From positions 19,978,129 through 20,042,128 of the forward strand of contig JABAKD010000002.1 of the NCBI GenBank assembly GCA_012845835.1: a stretch of 64,000 nt of DNA, read 5' to 3'. Position numbers and translations under genes: made by a program. Shown piece by piece: positions 1 to 12,125 of the stretch (its first letter is position 1; each line of letters begins with the position of its first letter). The notes under the pieces were generated by a model that saw nothing but the letters and a program-made list of their open reading frames with translations, was not told where the DNA came from and did not search any database. The stretch is from Undaria pinnatifida (taxonomy: Eukaryota > Sar > Phaeophyceae > Laminariales > Alariaceae).

Positions 1-135
1 TCTGTCCGATGCACTTGTGCCATTGGGGTTCCGACGTGGTCAGTATGAGTTCCAGTGCACGGTGATCGAGGAAAAGTCGGACCTTTTCGGCCATTATAAA
101 TTGCTCTGCGCGAGAATACGAAACGTCGTCGACGA
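1..135 (-). pseudogene. Possible RNase H fragment of an LTR retrotransposon
   Basis: On the minus strand the frame reads AEKVRLFLDHRALELIL, which resembles the (T)DHxAL step of Ty3 RNase H. It runs off the window edge. Short and weak; it could be coincidental. Confidence 0.3.
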
Positions 136-2388
136 CTAACGCCGACGCTGTCCATTGCGAAAAACGGAGGAGGATTGCCGAAACAAAACGACGTTTCCGG
201 TGGAATAATCGCGTCTAGGGTCAAAATCGAGGGGTCCGAGACCTCGGAGGGTATGGTTGAGGCGCGCAGTGCAGCCCTTGGGGGGCAATGGGTCGCCGAC
301 GCGAACGGCTGGGCCGGTTTTACGGTCACCGGCGGTGGGGCGCTATCGCGCGTAGGCAAAACATCGCCAGAAATGGCTCTCTCTGGGCCCATCAATTGGG
401 GGTCGACGGAGGCACGGGGCTCGGAGCCCGTTCTTTAAGGAGCGAGTCATCCGCTCGACGGCGGGCAGATACCCCGGGTACGTTGACCGGAGGTTGTGGA
501 GTCACCACGGGTTCGACGGGCAGTGTCGGGATCGCCTGTTCCATTGATGCCGTGGAAGTCCGAACGGGGTGCTCGTGGGCACACGAAGACGAAGGGGACC
601 CTGCAGACACTCCAGACGAATTCAAGAACGGTTCTCGGGCAGGCGACACTTGAGTGCCTGCCGGAGGGGGTTTCTGCCCTGCACCCACGCCTGAGGGTGT
701 GGGCGGGGTAGCTAATCTCGTTCTTCGATAGGGGACAGACCAAAAGACTCGCCGTTCATGCCAGGGAACGACAAGTCGAGTGCTAAAGAGGGGCTCGGGG
801 TTCCGGTGCCGGCCTTCCCGCACCTCAAACCAACTGTCGCCGTATGGTCGGGACCAGGAGGGACGGGTGTGCAGGAGCGAGGCGGGGGGCGACGCCCTCG
901 CGAAGGGTCAAGGTGGCGCGGCAGGTCTAAACCCGGGGCGCGCATTGCGCCATGGAGAGTGTTGCTTGAGGCGAGAGCACCCGGCGCGGCAGTGGGGCCA
1001 CTAAAAGAACTGTCAGCAGACGTTGCAACACGCGTGGGCGAGACGCGGGGTTTGGGCGCAGCCGGACTTAATCCCGAGGGGCGGCCAGTAACCTGGGTCT
1101 AAAGTCGGTGCTGCAGGAAAAATTCCAGATGCGCGGCGTTTTTCGGCGGCGGTTGGCAGCGAAAGAACGCAAGAGCTCTTTGCGGTAGCAAGATGTGCTG
1201 TGTCACAAAGCCTAGGAAGGTTGCCGGTACCCATGGTCAACGTTCGGGGCTTGAGGGCAGTGGTCGATGCTGGTCGGCACTGGGCGCTTGACAGAGCGTG
1301 GGACACGATTATCTTGTGAAATCTGTGGTTGTTCCCCTGGCAATGCTGGCGGTGGACGCGCGAGGGGTGCCGTACCACCGTCGGGGCGCCAGTTACCAGT
1401 GCGGAAATGCCAGGTTGACGCGCATAAGGATTACTATTGTGCGACGGACCAAGGCGCATGTTAAGGGCGTTATTCGTTGAAGCGGGCGAGGGCAGGACTG
1501 ATTGGTGTGCAGTTATGGCTGAGCTATTTGTGTTGTGACCGTAGCCACCGTCAGACCCCTGCTGCGAGTATCCGGGACGCGCGTCTTGTGAATTGTGACC
1601 GGAGTTGTGTGACTGACCCTGGCCGTGTTGCCGGCCTGACCGGTGGCAGCGGCCCTTGCGAGAGCTGGTTCCGGGCCCTCCTGTTTGTTGCCGCGGCGGT
1701 AGGGCAGCATGCGCTCTTGCCAGCGGCGGTACGCGGCGCCGTTGTCCCCGAGCTGACCAAGCTCGGGGTTGATACACCCGCTAGCATTAATAAAAGGGTG
1801 CGAGCACTTTTTAAAAGAATATGACGTCTCGTGGAAAATTAAGGCAGTGTCCCTGCTTATCACGAAGGGCTGCCGCGCGTGCGGTCGGCGAGAGGAGGCC
1901 GCTCCATAGAGGAGGGCCATCGGCCGAAAAGGTACCACTAACAGTGCAGACTTCATCACAATGCGCAGGCGGCCAGTGTGAGTATGACGTGGATGAGACC
2001 CAGGGGCCGGTGGAACGTTGTCAAACATTCATTACTACCGGGTTGCGAGAACCCGTCGCCCAAGCAGAAGTCTGCGGTGTCGCGCGTCTCTGCCCGCGGC
2101 CTAGGGCGGCAGGCGAGGGACCCATCGGAAACACGTCCCTCCGATACCGCAGGCGCAGTTGAAAATATTTTTTCGCCATTTATGGCAGGTGTCTTATTAT
2201 TCGCAAGGGTACCCAAAGCTGACCACATAGCATCAATCGAGTCAAAAGGCTGAGGACGAGTTGCTAGTTCTCCAGGGTACAAATTAGGCAAAGCCGTGGA
2301 AACTGCTCGTTCACGCTAAGACGCAAAATTCCCAGTACAGCCCCACCCCTGGCGCCAATGCGTGCTCGCTGCCCGTCACCCCCGATAT
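136..2388. other. GC-rich degraded region, unassigned
   Basis: Overlapping open stretches occur on both strands. The longest (1013-1777, minus) is Ser/His/Pro-rich and no domain is recognisable. Composition and proximity to a possible RNase H fragment suggest decayed retroelement sequence, but I could not identify the family. Confidence 0.3.
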
Positions 2389-2668
2389 CATAAGGAAATT
2401 AGAGGGTATTAGTCCGTTTGGCCACTTGCCATAGTTTAACCAATTGCCTACCCGAACTAAGCCTTATAACACTCTCCACCCCTGAACGGCGGGATAGCAG
2501 GCCGGCCGAACATACGGGCAGACGTGTCAATATCTAAGCGATTTCATTCCCTGGGTATACCGGAGAGTATTTTTCAAGTTTGACATCGAAAAAAATCGTT
2601 AAAAGTTTACTGTTGGTGATTGGCAGGATTCAAACCCACGACCCATGGTCTGTCGACGACGCCATTTA
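2389..2668 (-). mobile_element. TRIM-like element, partial copy 1
   Basis: Carries one terminal repeat (2389-2471), then the element's interior, and ends with the complement of the primer-binding site (CTGTCGACGACGCCA at about 2652-2666). The second terminal repeat is missing. Diverged from the other copies. Confidence 0.75.
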
Positions 2669-3466
2669 TTACCAGGTATAAGACTAGGGGCTGTTACAGA
2701 CACAGGCCACCCTTTGCAGGTCTCTCTACTATGCAGGTTCCACGTTGGCCACTCACTTGTACTAGATGAGCTCTTGTATTAGTCCACACGCCCACGGATG
2801 AAGAACTGACCGTGTGCAATTCCTCGAAGCATAATCACCATCCCCCTTTTCCTACACGCACATGCCTTCAAAGGCATGTGAAACCCCTTTTATATAATTT
2901 CCATATTCTAGATCTCAAGCCTTGTTAAGCTTCCAGGGCAATACCATAACACCTTGACTTGTTTGAACCGCTAAACGTTATCCAAATCCAGCACCGCCAA
3001 ACTAACCACTTTTCTGTGCCGTTGCCCCTTAGCCTATTTACTGTAGAACTATTGTACTCTACACTCACTATTAGGGGGGAAACTACTTGGAAAATTGCTG
3101 AATTCGGTCATAAAGGCTCAACGGAGAGACTCTGTCGTGGCAACGGCGATTTTTTCGTGGCGCCCCGTTGTTACGGTTGCTTCCTGCACGTCGGTTGATA
3201 TCTGGGCTGTGCAGCACTACGGTGCTTCCCAACGGGACCCACTGCAGCACCAAATACCCCAAGGCAATTTGTGGAGGATAGGCAAAAAAATCGCCGTGCG
3301 TACACAGACCGCGGACGTCTACGTGGTGTTCTCTCTCGATGACCCGGCACTAACGAAGGTGTGTTTTGCTTCGGCGCGCTACACGAGCTCTACTGGCGTT
3401 GCATGCACCTGGGGTTCTTGGGATTCGTGAATCCGTTCACGGGCAGCACGTTTGTCGGGGGTGAAA
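2669..3466. other. No gene recognised
   Basis: About 800 bp of AT-richer sequence with only short open stretches. A small GCATG palindrome pair lies at 2860-2880. Confidence 0.4.
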
Positions 3467-3582
<116 letters not shown>

Positions 3583-3724
3583 TTTGTCTTTCTCAGGGAT
3601 TGTCCATCCCTGGCCTCTCAGAGCTCCAACTTCCATATTTCTTGCGGAACCTTTCCAGCTTTTCTGTGCTTTCCAGCTTCGTTCGAAATACGAAACGCCA
3701 ATAGTACATACCGGTACTACTACA

Positions 3725-4526
3725 ACACCAGGTTTGTACATACCATCAGATACCGTACGCTGTTGGGTCACACGCACGCCCAGCTCAGATCAGTCCGGCT
3801 ATATATAGCCCAGCAGCGCAGCGTAGCGCCGTGCGGAGCCGTGCGGTGCGGTGCCGTGCCCTTCGCTGCGGTGCTGTGTCGCTGCGCGCTGTGCTTTCTT
3901 TCGAAAATAGAGCAGTACCGGGTATAATGCGTGTTGTGTACGGAGTACTACTTTTCCTCTTTTTTCTTTTTCTACATAATATATTTGATCTTTTACGGCC
4001 CCCTGTTTTTTCCCCCACGCAAATTACCCCCATACTGCCAATCAGACACCGGTCGGTAACAAAAGCACACAGCACAGCTGAGCACAACAGGGCAATTTGC
4101 TTTGCACAAGCAACTCTTGGCATTATCAAATCGCTGTTCGCACCGAATCATGGGTCTCTTCTTTCTGCCCCCTTTACATACGTTTTTGCGGTGCCGTGCC
4201 CTTCGCTGCGGTGCTGTGTCGCTGCGCGCTGTGCTTTCTTTCGAAAATAGAGCAGTACCGGGTATAATGCGTGTTATGTACGGAGTACTACTTAAAATTT
4301 CCTCTTTTTTCTTCTTCTACATATATTTGATCTTTTACGGCCCCCTGTTTTTTCCCCCACGCAAATTACCCCCATACTGCCAATCAGACACCGGTAACAA
4401 AAGCACACAGCACAGCTGAGCACAACAGGGCAATTTGCTTTGCACAAGCAGCTCTTGGCATTATCAAATCGCTGTTCGCACCGAATCATGGGTCTCTTCT
4501 TTCTGCCCCCTTTACATACGTTTTTA
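3725..4526 (+). repeat. Dispersed repeat with a 340-bp tandem duplication
   Basis: 3848-4187 and 4188-4526 are near-identical head-to-tail copies with only small indels. The left part (3725-3930, including CACCAGGTTTGTACATAC and the GCAGCGTAGCGC block) recurs once at 48855-49060. No coding content. Confidence 0.9.
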
Positions 4527-6555
4527 GTTGCATTATTCCTTGCCTCGCGCGAGCGTAGCGGGCGGCGTCAGCCGCCCGCGGAGCGGAGCCCTTGTATATA
4601 TTATTAATAGACAAATACTTCGGTGTGGTTCTTGGGGTTCGTGAATCCATTCAGGCAGCCTTTTTTGTCTGGGGTATATTCAATGTATAATACAGACAAA
4701 ATAATTGCTCGGCACCGCGGCGTGTGGCTATCATGGCTCGGGTTGACGCGCACCTACTACTGTTTGTTTTGCGCCTGATTTTGGTTCAGGCGAGGTTTTG
4801 GTTTTGGTTTTGGTTTTGTTTTTTTTGGTGTTGGCTTTGGTGTGGGTTTTCGTTTCGGTTTCGGTTTCGGTTTCGGTTTCGGCTTTGGTTTGTGTTTTGG
4901 TTTTGACTGCTGTTTCCGTTTCCGCGTCGACTCCGACTCCGGTCCAACCACTCCGTCGAATGGGTTCAAGCAAACGATCGAGATGTTCCTCACCATATAA
5001 TTTGGCCTAAGATTTTTTTCCAGCACCGGTTACAAGTCTTATAGCTACTATCGTGCGTCAGGTTTGGTTTTTTTGTGGTCGGCCGTTTGACTGTCTCGAG
5101 CAATGTGTACTGGCACGATAGTTCCTCCTCCGCGTGTCCCGTTGGCCGACCTCGACACGTTTTTGTTGTTGTCGTTGTTTTCCTTTCTGCCGATCCCCAC
5201 CCTCCCCTTGCTTCGTTCAAGGTAATAATGGTAAACGGAATGATCTGTGGCCACGCTATGCGCGGCCCATGCGGTCCAGAATTGATTGAGGTTGTTGTGT
5301 TCCAACCTTTCGGCAAGAACACCGTTATATACTAGACTACACTACTTAGTACTACTACTTGTACTATACTTTACTTGCTGCTGAAGAAAAAAGGATATAC
5401 CCTACCGACCCAGCCGAGACCGGTGATTTGCCCGTGGATACTGGATATATCGGTAGAATGAATAGTGCCCTCTATAATAAGTAAGTAACAAGTATACTAT
5501 ACCTTCGTAGTACTACATTAATCTTTGTACGTACCAACCTACCTGCCAACGGCAAAAAAAAGAATCTCCGCGAACAACTTTCTGTGACCAATGCAGCAGC
5601 AGCTGTGTGTCGATTGGTATCATAAATAACGACAACAACAACAACAACAGCAGTTGTTAGATTCCTCGTTTGTTTGGCGACTGAAACAGTCCGCGCGAAC
5701 GAGTGGCTATAATATATGTCGACTGCATGTTGCTGTGTTTCGTGCGAAAAACACAAATTAATTGCAATTAATTTGTTGATCTCTCTCTATCTTCTGTGTA
5801 ATAGAGATCGGAGAGCCGGTAAACGAGACTGACTGCTGAAACTGCTAGCTGTGCTTGCGGTTGCTGCTGCTGTGCTTTACTCGTATGTATGCTGTCGCTG
5901 TGTTTTCGTTGTGGTTGATACGGCAGTTGGAGGAGGAGAGTGTTTTTTCATTAATAATAAAATGAAAAGTGTAGACTAACCTCTCTCTCTGCCTAATGAA
6001 TTATTATTAATAATATAGCAACATCATCATTCATTCATTATTATTGTTGTTGGTTCAGCATCACATCATCATCTTCATCAATCAGCCATCACACAGGGCC
6101 GCCGTTGACGCGGCAGATAAATAGAAAGCAATTTTCGTAAACTGAATGTTTTTGTTGTTTGCTGCTGTGAGAAAACTCTCTGTCCTCGTATACTACTCGT
6201 ACTATACTATTAGATAGACTATTAATAGACTATACACGAGGTATAGACTATATTATAATAAATACTAGAAATTCTCTGTAAAACTGAGTCTTTATTTTGG
6301 CAAGAGCAGGCTTGTACGACAATCTGTCTGTCTATCGGTGTGTGTCTGCCGGCATCCCTTAGCCTTCCTTGTATTTTTGGGATTTGTTGGCATCCCTTGC
6401 ATTTTTGGGATTTATTTGTGTGCCGATGATCGATATAATAAATGAACGTTCGGTATAGATACTGTACCAATTCCCTTCCATACCATATCATGCCGCACCC
6501 GTTACCTGCCATACTATGCCGTGCCATGCCAAACGAGACGGCACCACATTGTTGT
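4527..6555. other. Intergenic low-complexity DNA
   Basis: Contains an inverted GC stretch (GCGGGCGGCGTCAGCCGCCCGC at 4558-4580), a TTTGGT/TTCGGT hexamer array at 4795-4900, several ATT-rich runs around 5990-6060, and no recognisable gene. Open frames over the hexamer array are Lys/Thr or Phe-repeat artefacts. Confidence 0.5.
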
Positions 6556-6937
6556 TGTTGAGGAATTCGAAAGGTTTTAGTCCGTTTGACCACGTGCAAA
6601 AGGTTGACCAATAGCTTACCCAAACTAAGCCGTATAACACTCTCCCCCCCTGAAACGGCGGGATAGCAGGTCGGCCGGATACACGGGCGGACCTGTAAAT
6701 ATCCAAGCCGTTTCATTCATTCCCTGGGCATACCGGGGAGAGTATTTTTCAAGTTCGACATGGGGAAAGTCTGAAAAAGTTTATTACGGTGGATGTGGGG
6801 CTTGAACCCACGACCACCCCAAAAACCCATGCTCTGTCGACGACGCCATTTGTTAAGGAGTAAGTGGGGTATTAGTCCGTTTGACCACTAGCAAAAGGAT
6901 AACCAATAGCTTACCCAAACTAAGCCTTATCATAACA
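6556..6937 (-). mobile_element. TRIM-like element, complete copy 2
   Basis: Terminal direct repeats at 6556-6639 and 6850-6937 flank a 210-bp interior. On the minus strand the order is LTR, AA, primer-binding site TGGCGTCGTCGACAG, interior, purine tract GGGGGGGAGAG, LTR. Total about 380 bp with no coding capacity, as expected of terminal-repeat retrotransposons in miniature. Confidence 0.85.
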
Positions 6938-7123
6938 ACATGCCATACCGGATCATCTACCGTACTTAGTCTATTAATATTAATATCAGGGATGTACGTT
7001 ACAGCAGACTCGCGGAAATTGTTACGGGAAATTAACGGGCATCAGCTTTCTTTTCTTGTTACGTATGGCTGTTACGGGGTGAAAACAAACACCCCCCCGG
7101 GTGTTTCAATCAAACCATGATAC

Positions 7124-7396
7124 TGTTAAGATACGGCCTCGAAAGGCCTGTAATCATCCGAATTTGAGATCATTTGGATGGGTTTCGTATGACAAGGTTG
7201 GCGTTTTATATTCGGGAAAGTTAGGAAATAGATCGGGGGCACGTGCCTCCGATCTCAGAAGCTATCCGGGGCTCTGGTGGAATCGAGTAAAGCAACGCCT
7301 CTACGACTTCGGCTAAGAAAGTGAGTACTCTCCGAGGACCTGCTCAATTGGCAGACCTGCAGGGGGCACTCTTGTGTCCCCGCCAATAACCTTACA
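7124..7396 (+). mobile_element. Solo LTR, 273 bp, with ATAC target duplication
   Basis: Starts TGTTAAGATACGG and ends CCTTACA. Flanked by ATAC on both sides (7120-7123, 7397-7400). About 85% identical by eye to 41949-42217, where the same sequence is followed by a primer-binding site. No internal region remains, so this is a recombined solo LTR. Confidence 0.8.
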
Positions 7397-8400
7397 ATAC
7401 ACTCACTAAAAATAAACTAAATCGCACTAAATAGAAAAAATGCGTGCACGCGTGTACAACTGCTTATTATGCTCCATGAACACGATGGTCAAGTAGTAAG
7501 TGTCAGGTATACAAGGCACCACTTGTACTGAACATACTAGAGGTATGGTATCATGCCAACGTATCACACCAACCAGCTGATACCAACTAACTGCCGCAAT
7601 GGGTAAAGCTGGCAGCAGCAGTATCCGAATTTTTGTAGACTTTTCCTATATATAAGCAAACCTATTATACAAGCAAAAACATCATTCAAAGAATAGTCGA
7701 CATACATCATATGAATGATATACATATTATAATAAATATGTGCCTACTAATTTGTGAGCACCTGATACTAAAAACAGAATGCTAGGCATGACTACACAGA
7801 TACACTGCGTATGACTGGTTTTGCATTTCCGCATGGTGCGCGCTGTGCGTTGCGCTCTTCGCTGTGTGCTGCGTTTGTTGCCTTCGCTGCTGCTATATGA
7901 TACGCTGCTATATGCTATATTGTATCTAAGGGCTTCCACTATGTATGGAGGATTTTCTTACCGGAGATAGGGGGCACAATTTTGTTGCGGCAAAAATCTC
8001 GTTACGCACGGTGGACCTTCGTTTCGCGTAATTACGTGTTACACCGTAACGTACATCCCTGATTATTTACCACATCATCCCAAGTAGTCCCGCATGGGGT
8101 CGCTCTCGCACTAATATTAACATAAACTATAGCACACTGATTTCAAGACAAATAATCCATACTGGCTTCAAGCTAAAAAAACGGATATTATAGAAAAAAA
8201 ATTGAAAAGGTTTTCAGAAACTCGACTGAGAGTCGAAAAGCAGGCTAGACGGAGTGAGATAGCCGGTAGGTACCACAGAAATAGTATAGCTCCTACCTGC
8301 CGACAAACATTTTTAATACTAAAAAAAATAAAAAATACAAAGGTCCGAAGTGGACCCTTAAGTGCAAGCAACTACTCCCGTCGTCCGCCCCTGTTATTCG
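7397..8400. other. No gene recognised
   Basis: AT-rich sequence with short palindromic TATA runs. No coding signal on either strand. Confidence 0.4.
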
Positions 8401-10970
8401 CGGGAGCCGCAAGTAGTACTGTTCGCGTTGCTCCCATCCAACAACGTTGACTTTGAACATGATGACAACATCTCATGGAAGGAATCTTCGGTGTCCTCAA
8501 GAAATCCCGATATATACACCGACGCGCCACCCTGGTTTCGGTGAAGGAAGAGCTCGAACGACGAATACAGCAAATTCGCTGTAGTAGTAGGTTGTCGACT
8601 GTGAGCATCGTTGGGGGGGATAAGCATCGCATTGCATCTTCAAACATTATTACCAGCTGAACTTTGACATACCACGGCAACGAAAGCTATTGTAACGCGC
8701 GCTCAGTGGTGGCTCATTCAGGGTTTCGATCGTGACGCTCCGTGCGTCCCCTCCTGTGTCGTTCGTCAACATATTATCCCATCGTCCGCACGAACTGTGT
8801 TGCCCAACTCCAAAACAGGCTCAGCACAAAGTGGATAAACCTCGGCAACAAGCACGGAGACGATGGCGCCATCAAGTCTGCAGAGCCTCTTAAGAGGAAG
8901 CTGGACAGTGTTGGAGCCAGCACCTACGCCCGAAACGTGAGTGGCTAAAGCAGACCTTAAATATGTAGTCGGGCGTCGGAAAGATGGATCTCTTCGTCAG
9001 CATGTGCAGAAAATACTGTTTTCCTACTCCAGCTCACCCTGCTGATCGATCTTGCATTCCAGCTCACCCTGTTGCTACGGACATATGTACTCGCTGCCTG
9101 ATTCTCGGACTGAGCTCCAAGCCCCTTCGCGTCTAGGAGTACGAGCTTATTTGGCGTGCGTACCACGGCAGTATCTACATTTTGTATCACGATGTGCTTA
9201 GATACGTCAGATTTGAGTTATTGGCATTATTTGTATGCATGCATGCGCGGAGGAGCGGCGGGCATCAGCCCACCGCGGTGATTCCCCGCTTGTATCTTGT
9301 ACTGTTTCCCATGTCAACGGCATCCAACCTTAACGCCGTCTATATCACGTTGTTCACTACCCTCAACAGGAATTAATTGCTGAAATGCTCGGCAGTGCCC
9401 AGTACATTTCTGTTGTCGCTGAAGGGCAGGGTTGTCATGACTACCTGACGAGCTTGGCGACTCGGGTGGGCAACCACGTGGACGTTTGCGCTCAGGTACC
9501 AGCTGAAGCGTTTGAGGGAGACAGTAATAAAGACACTTCCATGTGGGGCACGGCATCGATGGGGTCTTTCATGGAATTAGTTAGCAAAGTTGACATCGAC
9601 TGTGTAGTTCACGCCCAGAGCAATTTTCACGGGACGTCCAGCTGCGCACATTTTTGTGGTTGGGCCTGACGGGTTCCACCTGTGCACTTGCCTCACACTA
9701 TTGAGATGCGGCTTACATTGGTCACATACTTTGGGCGTGCTTGTTACTAAGTTGGGCCGAGGCGACGAGTTCCTCGGCGAATGTATACACCCGCGATGGC
9801 GGACCTCTTGCGAGTCGTGGACTTTGTACAGTTCGAATCTGAACGAATTCGACGGGCGTGAACGTGGAGCATATACAGATGGATTTACGCGTGATGTAGG
9901 TGACATGGATCTGGAGATGAACCTTGCAGATTCTCAGGATGACCCGGCCGGCCGCGGTACTGTAGCCCTCAAGAGAGGAAGGCTATACGCAAACTGTGTA
10001 GCGCGTGCCATGAAGTGGGCCAGTGTAATATCCGGTCAATTCGACAGTTCTCCAGCTTCGTACACGCGATTTTGCGAGCTGTTTGATATATTTGACCGTG
10101 ATGTTAATGAAACCGTCACGGCACCCGTCCCTTTGGATGGCATCACGGGGCTAGGCCACCCTCCGCTTTCCCTCTCGAAGTCACGAAAGGAAACTAGGCA
10201 CAAGGACTGTTTTGAAGGACGCCCAAAAAATAAAGACCGGAGCGGGGACACTACAAGTCTCATAGATGTGGCGAAGTAAACTTGGGTAGCTTCCGTTGGC
10301 GTCTGAGAGTTGTGTCGTTTGAGGAGATACCGCATTGTTATGTGTTGTTTGTAAAAGTAGTGGCGGCATCGAGGATACACAGCAGTATTGCCAGCATGTA
10401 ACATTTTGTTTTAGTGTACCAGTACGGTGGACCGGTTCCGGGGGGTTTCGATCTCGGGGCGGAACGCATGATTGGCTCAGGATATGACGTGTACTGGTAC
10501 CGTGTAATTTTGTGACGAGTCATGGCGTCTCTTGTTGTAGTGCACCGGCATGTCAAGTGAGAAGGTCGATTGCATCGAGAAAGCAACCCATTTGGTTACT
10601 TTCACAGTAGCGGAGAGGTTGTCACGCGCTGCGCGGGACAGCTTGTCTTATTCATATCTTGCTGGTACGATCTGTATTCGTCGTGGTGCTGTGCCGAGTG
10701 CTAGCTACGCCAGGTTTGGCGCGCGCGCTACCCACTCCTTCGAGTTGTGGCGCCTGGTCGTAGAAGCACGTGAGATCGGCAGCTCCTCCTGCCGCAGTTT
10801 GGCGGGTCGGGTGTCTTCTTTGTCTACACCATAGTACTATTAATACTATACCACTACTAATAATACGGTCGTCCGCGCTTTTGGCCTCAGTCCGATACAC
10901 CTATTGATTGCAGCGTACGCTTAATCGGATACGACGCTATTAGCTGTGGTTTTTTGTTTTGAGCATACGG
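8400..10970. other. GC-balanced region with unassigned open stretches
   Basis: The longest open stretch is 9656-10279 (+, 207 codons); 9385-9669 (+) precedes it in another frame. Neither shows a domain I recognise. A Cys/His-containing stretch (LCSACHEVGQC) occurs in a third frame near 9980-10010. A decayed transposon gene is possible; 207 codons is near what chance gives in a window this size. Confidence 0.25.
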
Positions 10971-10989
10971 GGGGGGGGGGGGGGGGGGG
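10969..10989 (+). repeat. Poly-G tract
   Basis: About 20 consecutive G. Likely a mutable and assembly-sensitive spot. Confidence 0.9.
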
Positions 10990-11119
10990 CAGAGTTCTTC
11001 GCGTTGCCATGCAGGCGCCACCGAATCGGTGCCCTCGTTATATTTTTTGGGGCGCGGGTCTATTTCCTTTTTGGCGGGCTCACTGTTGAGTTTTTAGCTC
11101 GGCTAATTCCGATGTAGGA

Positions 11120-11180
11120 CGCAGCTTGCAATCATGAGTATCGACCCTAAATTCGTCGAACTCACGGCCGACGTTGTTAG
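11120..11180 (+). repeat. Fold-back element end motif, copy 1
   Basis: Carries CGCAGCTTGCAATCATGAG, then TATCGACCC and GTCGAACTCACGGCCGACGT. The same roughly 60-bp block recurs about nine times in the window in both orientations. Confidence 0.75.
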
Positions 11181-11494
11181 AACAACCAATATATATATAC
11201 GAGGGTGTTCGTCCTACTTTCTGGGAATGCTCATGAGTGATGGACATTGAGATTCATGCTTCACATTGCACCATGTCAAACTTAAAATAATTAACAATAA
11301 TAACATTTTTAATGGCGCGATTAATCTACGACTCACTGAATGCTCTGCATTATTTTGACCCCCACTTCACACGACCTGGAGGCTTTAGAACGTTGATAAT
11401 CAAGGATGGCAGTTACATAGTATGGTAGCACATTGCAACGCGGCAGATACCCCAAACATATTACATTTATGTGTCCCCTACCCTCGGACACCTA

Positions 11495-11650
11495 TGTTAT
11501 AAGGCTTAGTTTGGGTAAGAAATGGGTTAACGTTTTGCACGTGTCCAAGCGAACTAATACCCCACTAATTCCTTAACAAATCGCGTCGTCGACAGACCAT
11601 GGGTTTTTGGGTCGTGGGTTCGATTCCCACCATCCACAATAATAAAATGG
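11495..11650 (+). mobile_element. TRIM-like element, partial copy 3
   Basis: Terminal repeat 11495-11578, then a primer-binding site with one changed base (TCGCGTCGTCGACAG) and the T-arm-like GTGGGTTCGATTCCCAC. The interior breaks off before the MITE at 11654. Confidence 0.75.
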
Positions 11651-11653
11651 TAT

Positions 11654-11882
11654 TACCGTATTCTACACAAGATAACACACCCCCGGTGATACATTTGAGC
11701 GCTTGAAAATATTATCACCGGGTGTGGTATTCTGTGGGGTGTGTGGTATCTTCTGTCGCCATATTACTTGGTATTAGACTAAGGCGCTATATTTCGAGCC
11801 CCAAAAATTATCACCGGGGTGTCGTATTCTGTGGGGGGTGTGGTATCTTATGTGGGTGTGTTATCTTGTGTAGAATACGGTA
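11654..11882 (+). mobile_element. 229-bp MITE with long terminal inverted repeats
   Basis: The first and last about 27 bp are inverted copies (left starts TACCGTATTCTACACAAG, right ends CTTGTGTAGAATACGGTA). TA flanks the CCGTATTC ends, consistent with a TA target duplication as in Tc1/mariner MITEs. The interior has two direct copies of ATTATCACCGGG...GGTATCTT. No coding capacity. Confidence 0.75.
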
Positions 11883-12125
11883 GTCCGTTTGAACCACTTG
11901 CAACAGGGTAACCATTTGCTTACCCAAAGCTAACCTTATAACACTCTCCCCCCCTGACACGGCGGGATAGCAGGTCGGCCGGATATACGGGCGAACGTGT
12001 CAGTATCCAAGCGGTTTCATTTCCTGGGTATACCGGGGAGAGCATTTTTCAAGTTGGACATGGGGAAAGTCGTAAAAGTTTTTTATTTATTATGGGTGGT
12101 GGGAATCGAACCCTTATAACACCTC
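11883..12125 (-). mobile_element. TRIM-like element, partial copy 4
   Basis: Begins inside a terminal repeat (GTCCGTTTGAACCACTTGC) immediately after the MITE, continues through the complement of the purine tract (CTCTCCCCCCC) and the interior, and ends near GGGAATCGAACCC. It lies in opposite orientation to copy 3. Confidence 0.75.

Noticed and set aside
175-2291. Several 70-250-codon frames at the left edge as genes
   Set aside because: They overlap on both strands, have no domains, and reflect GC-rich composition.
4724-5026. Phe-rich or Lys/Thr-rich small protein
   Set aside because: Comes from the TTTGGT/TTCGGT hexamer array.
9656-10279. 207-codon + strand protein gene
   Set aside because: No recognisable domain, and a frame of this length is near chance for a 64-kb window; kept only as an unassigned stretch.
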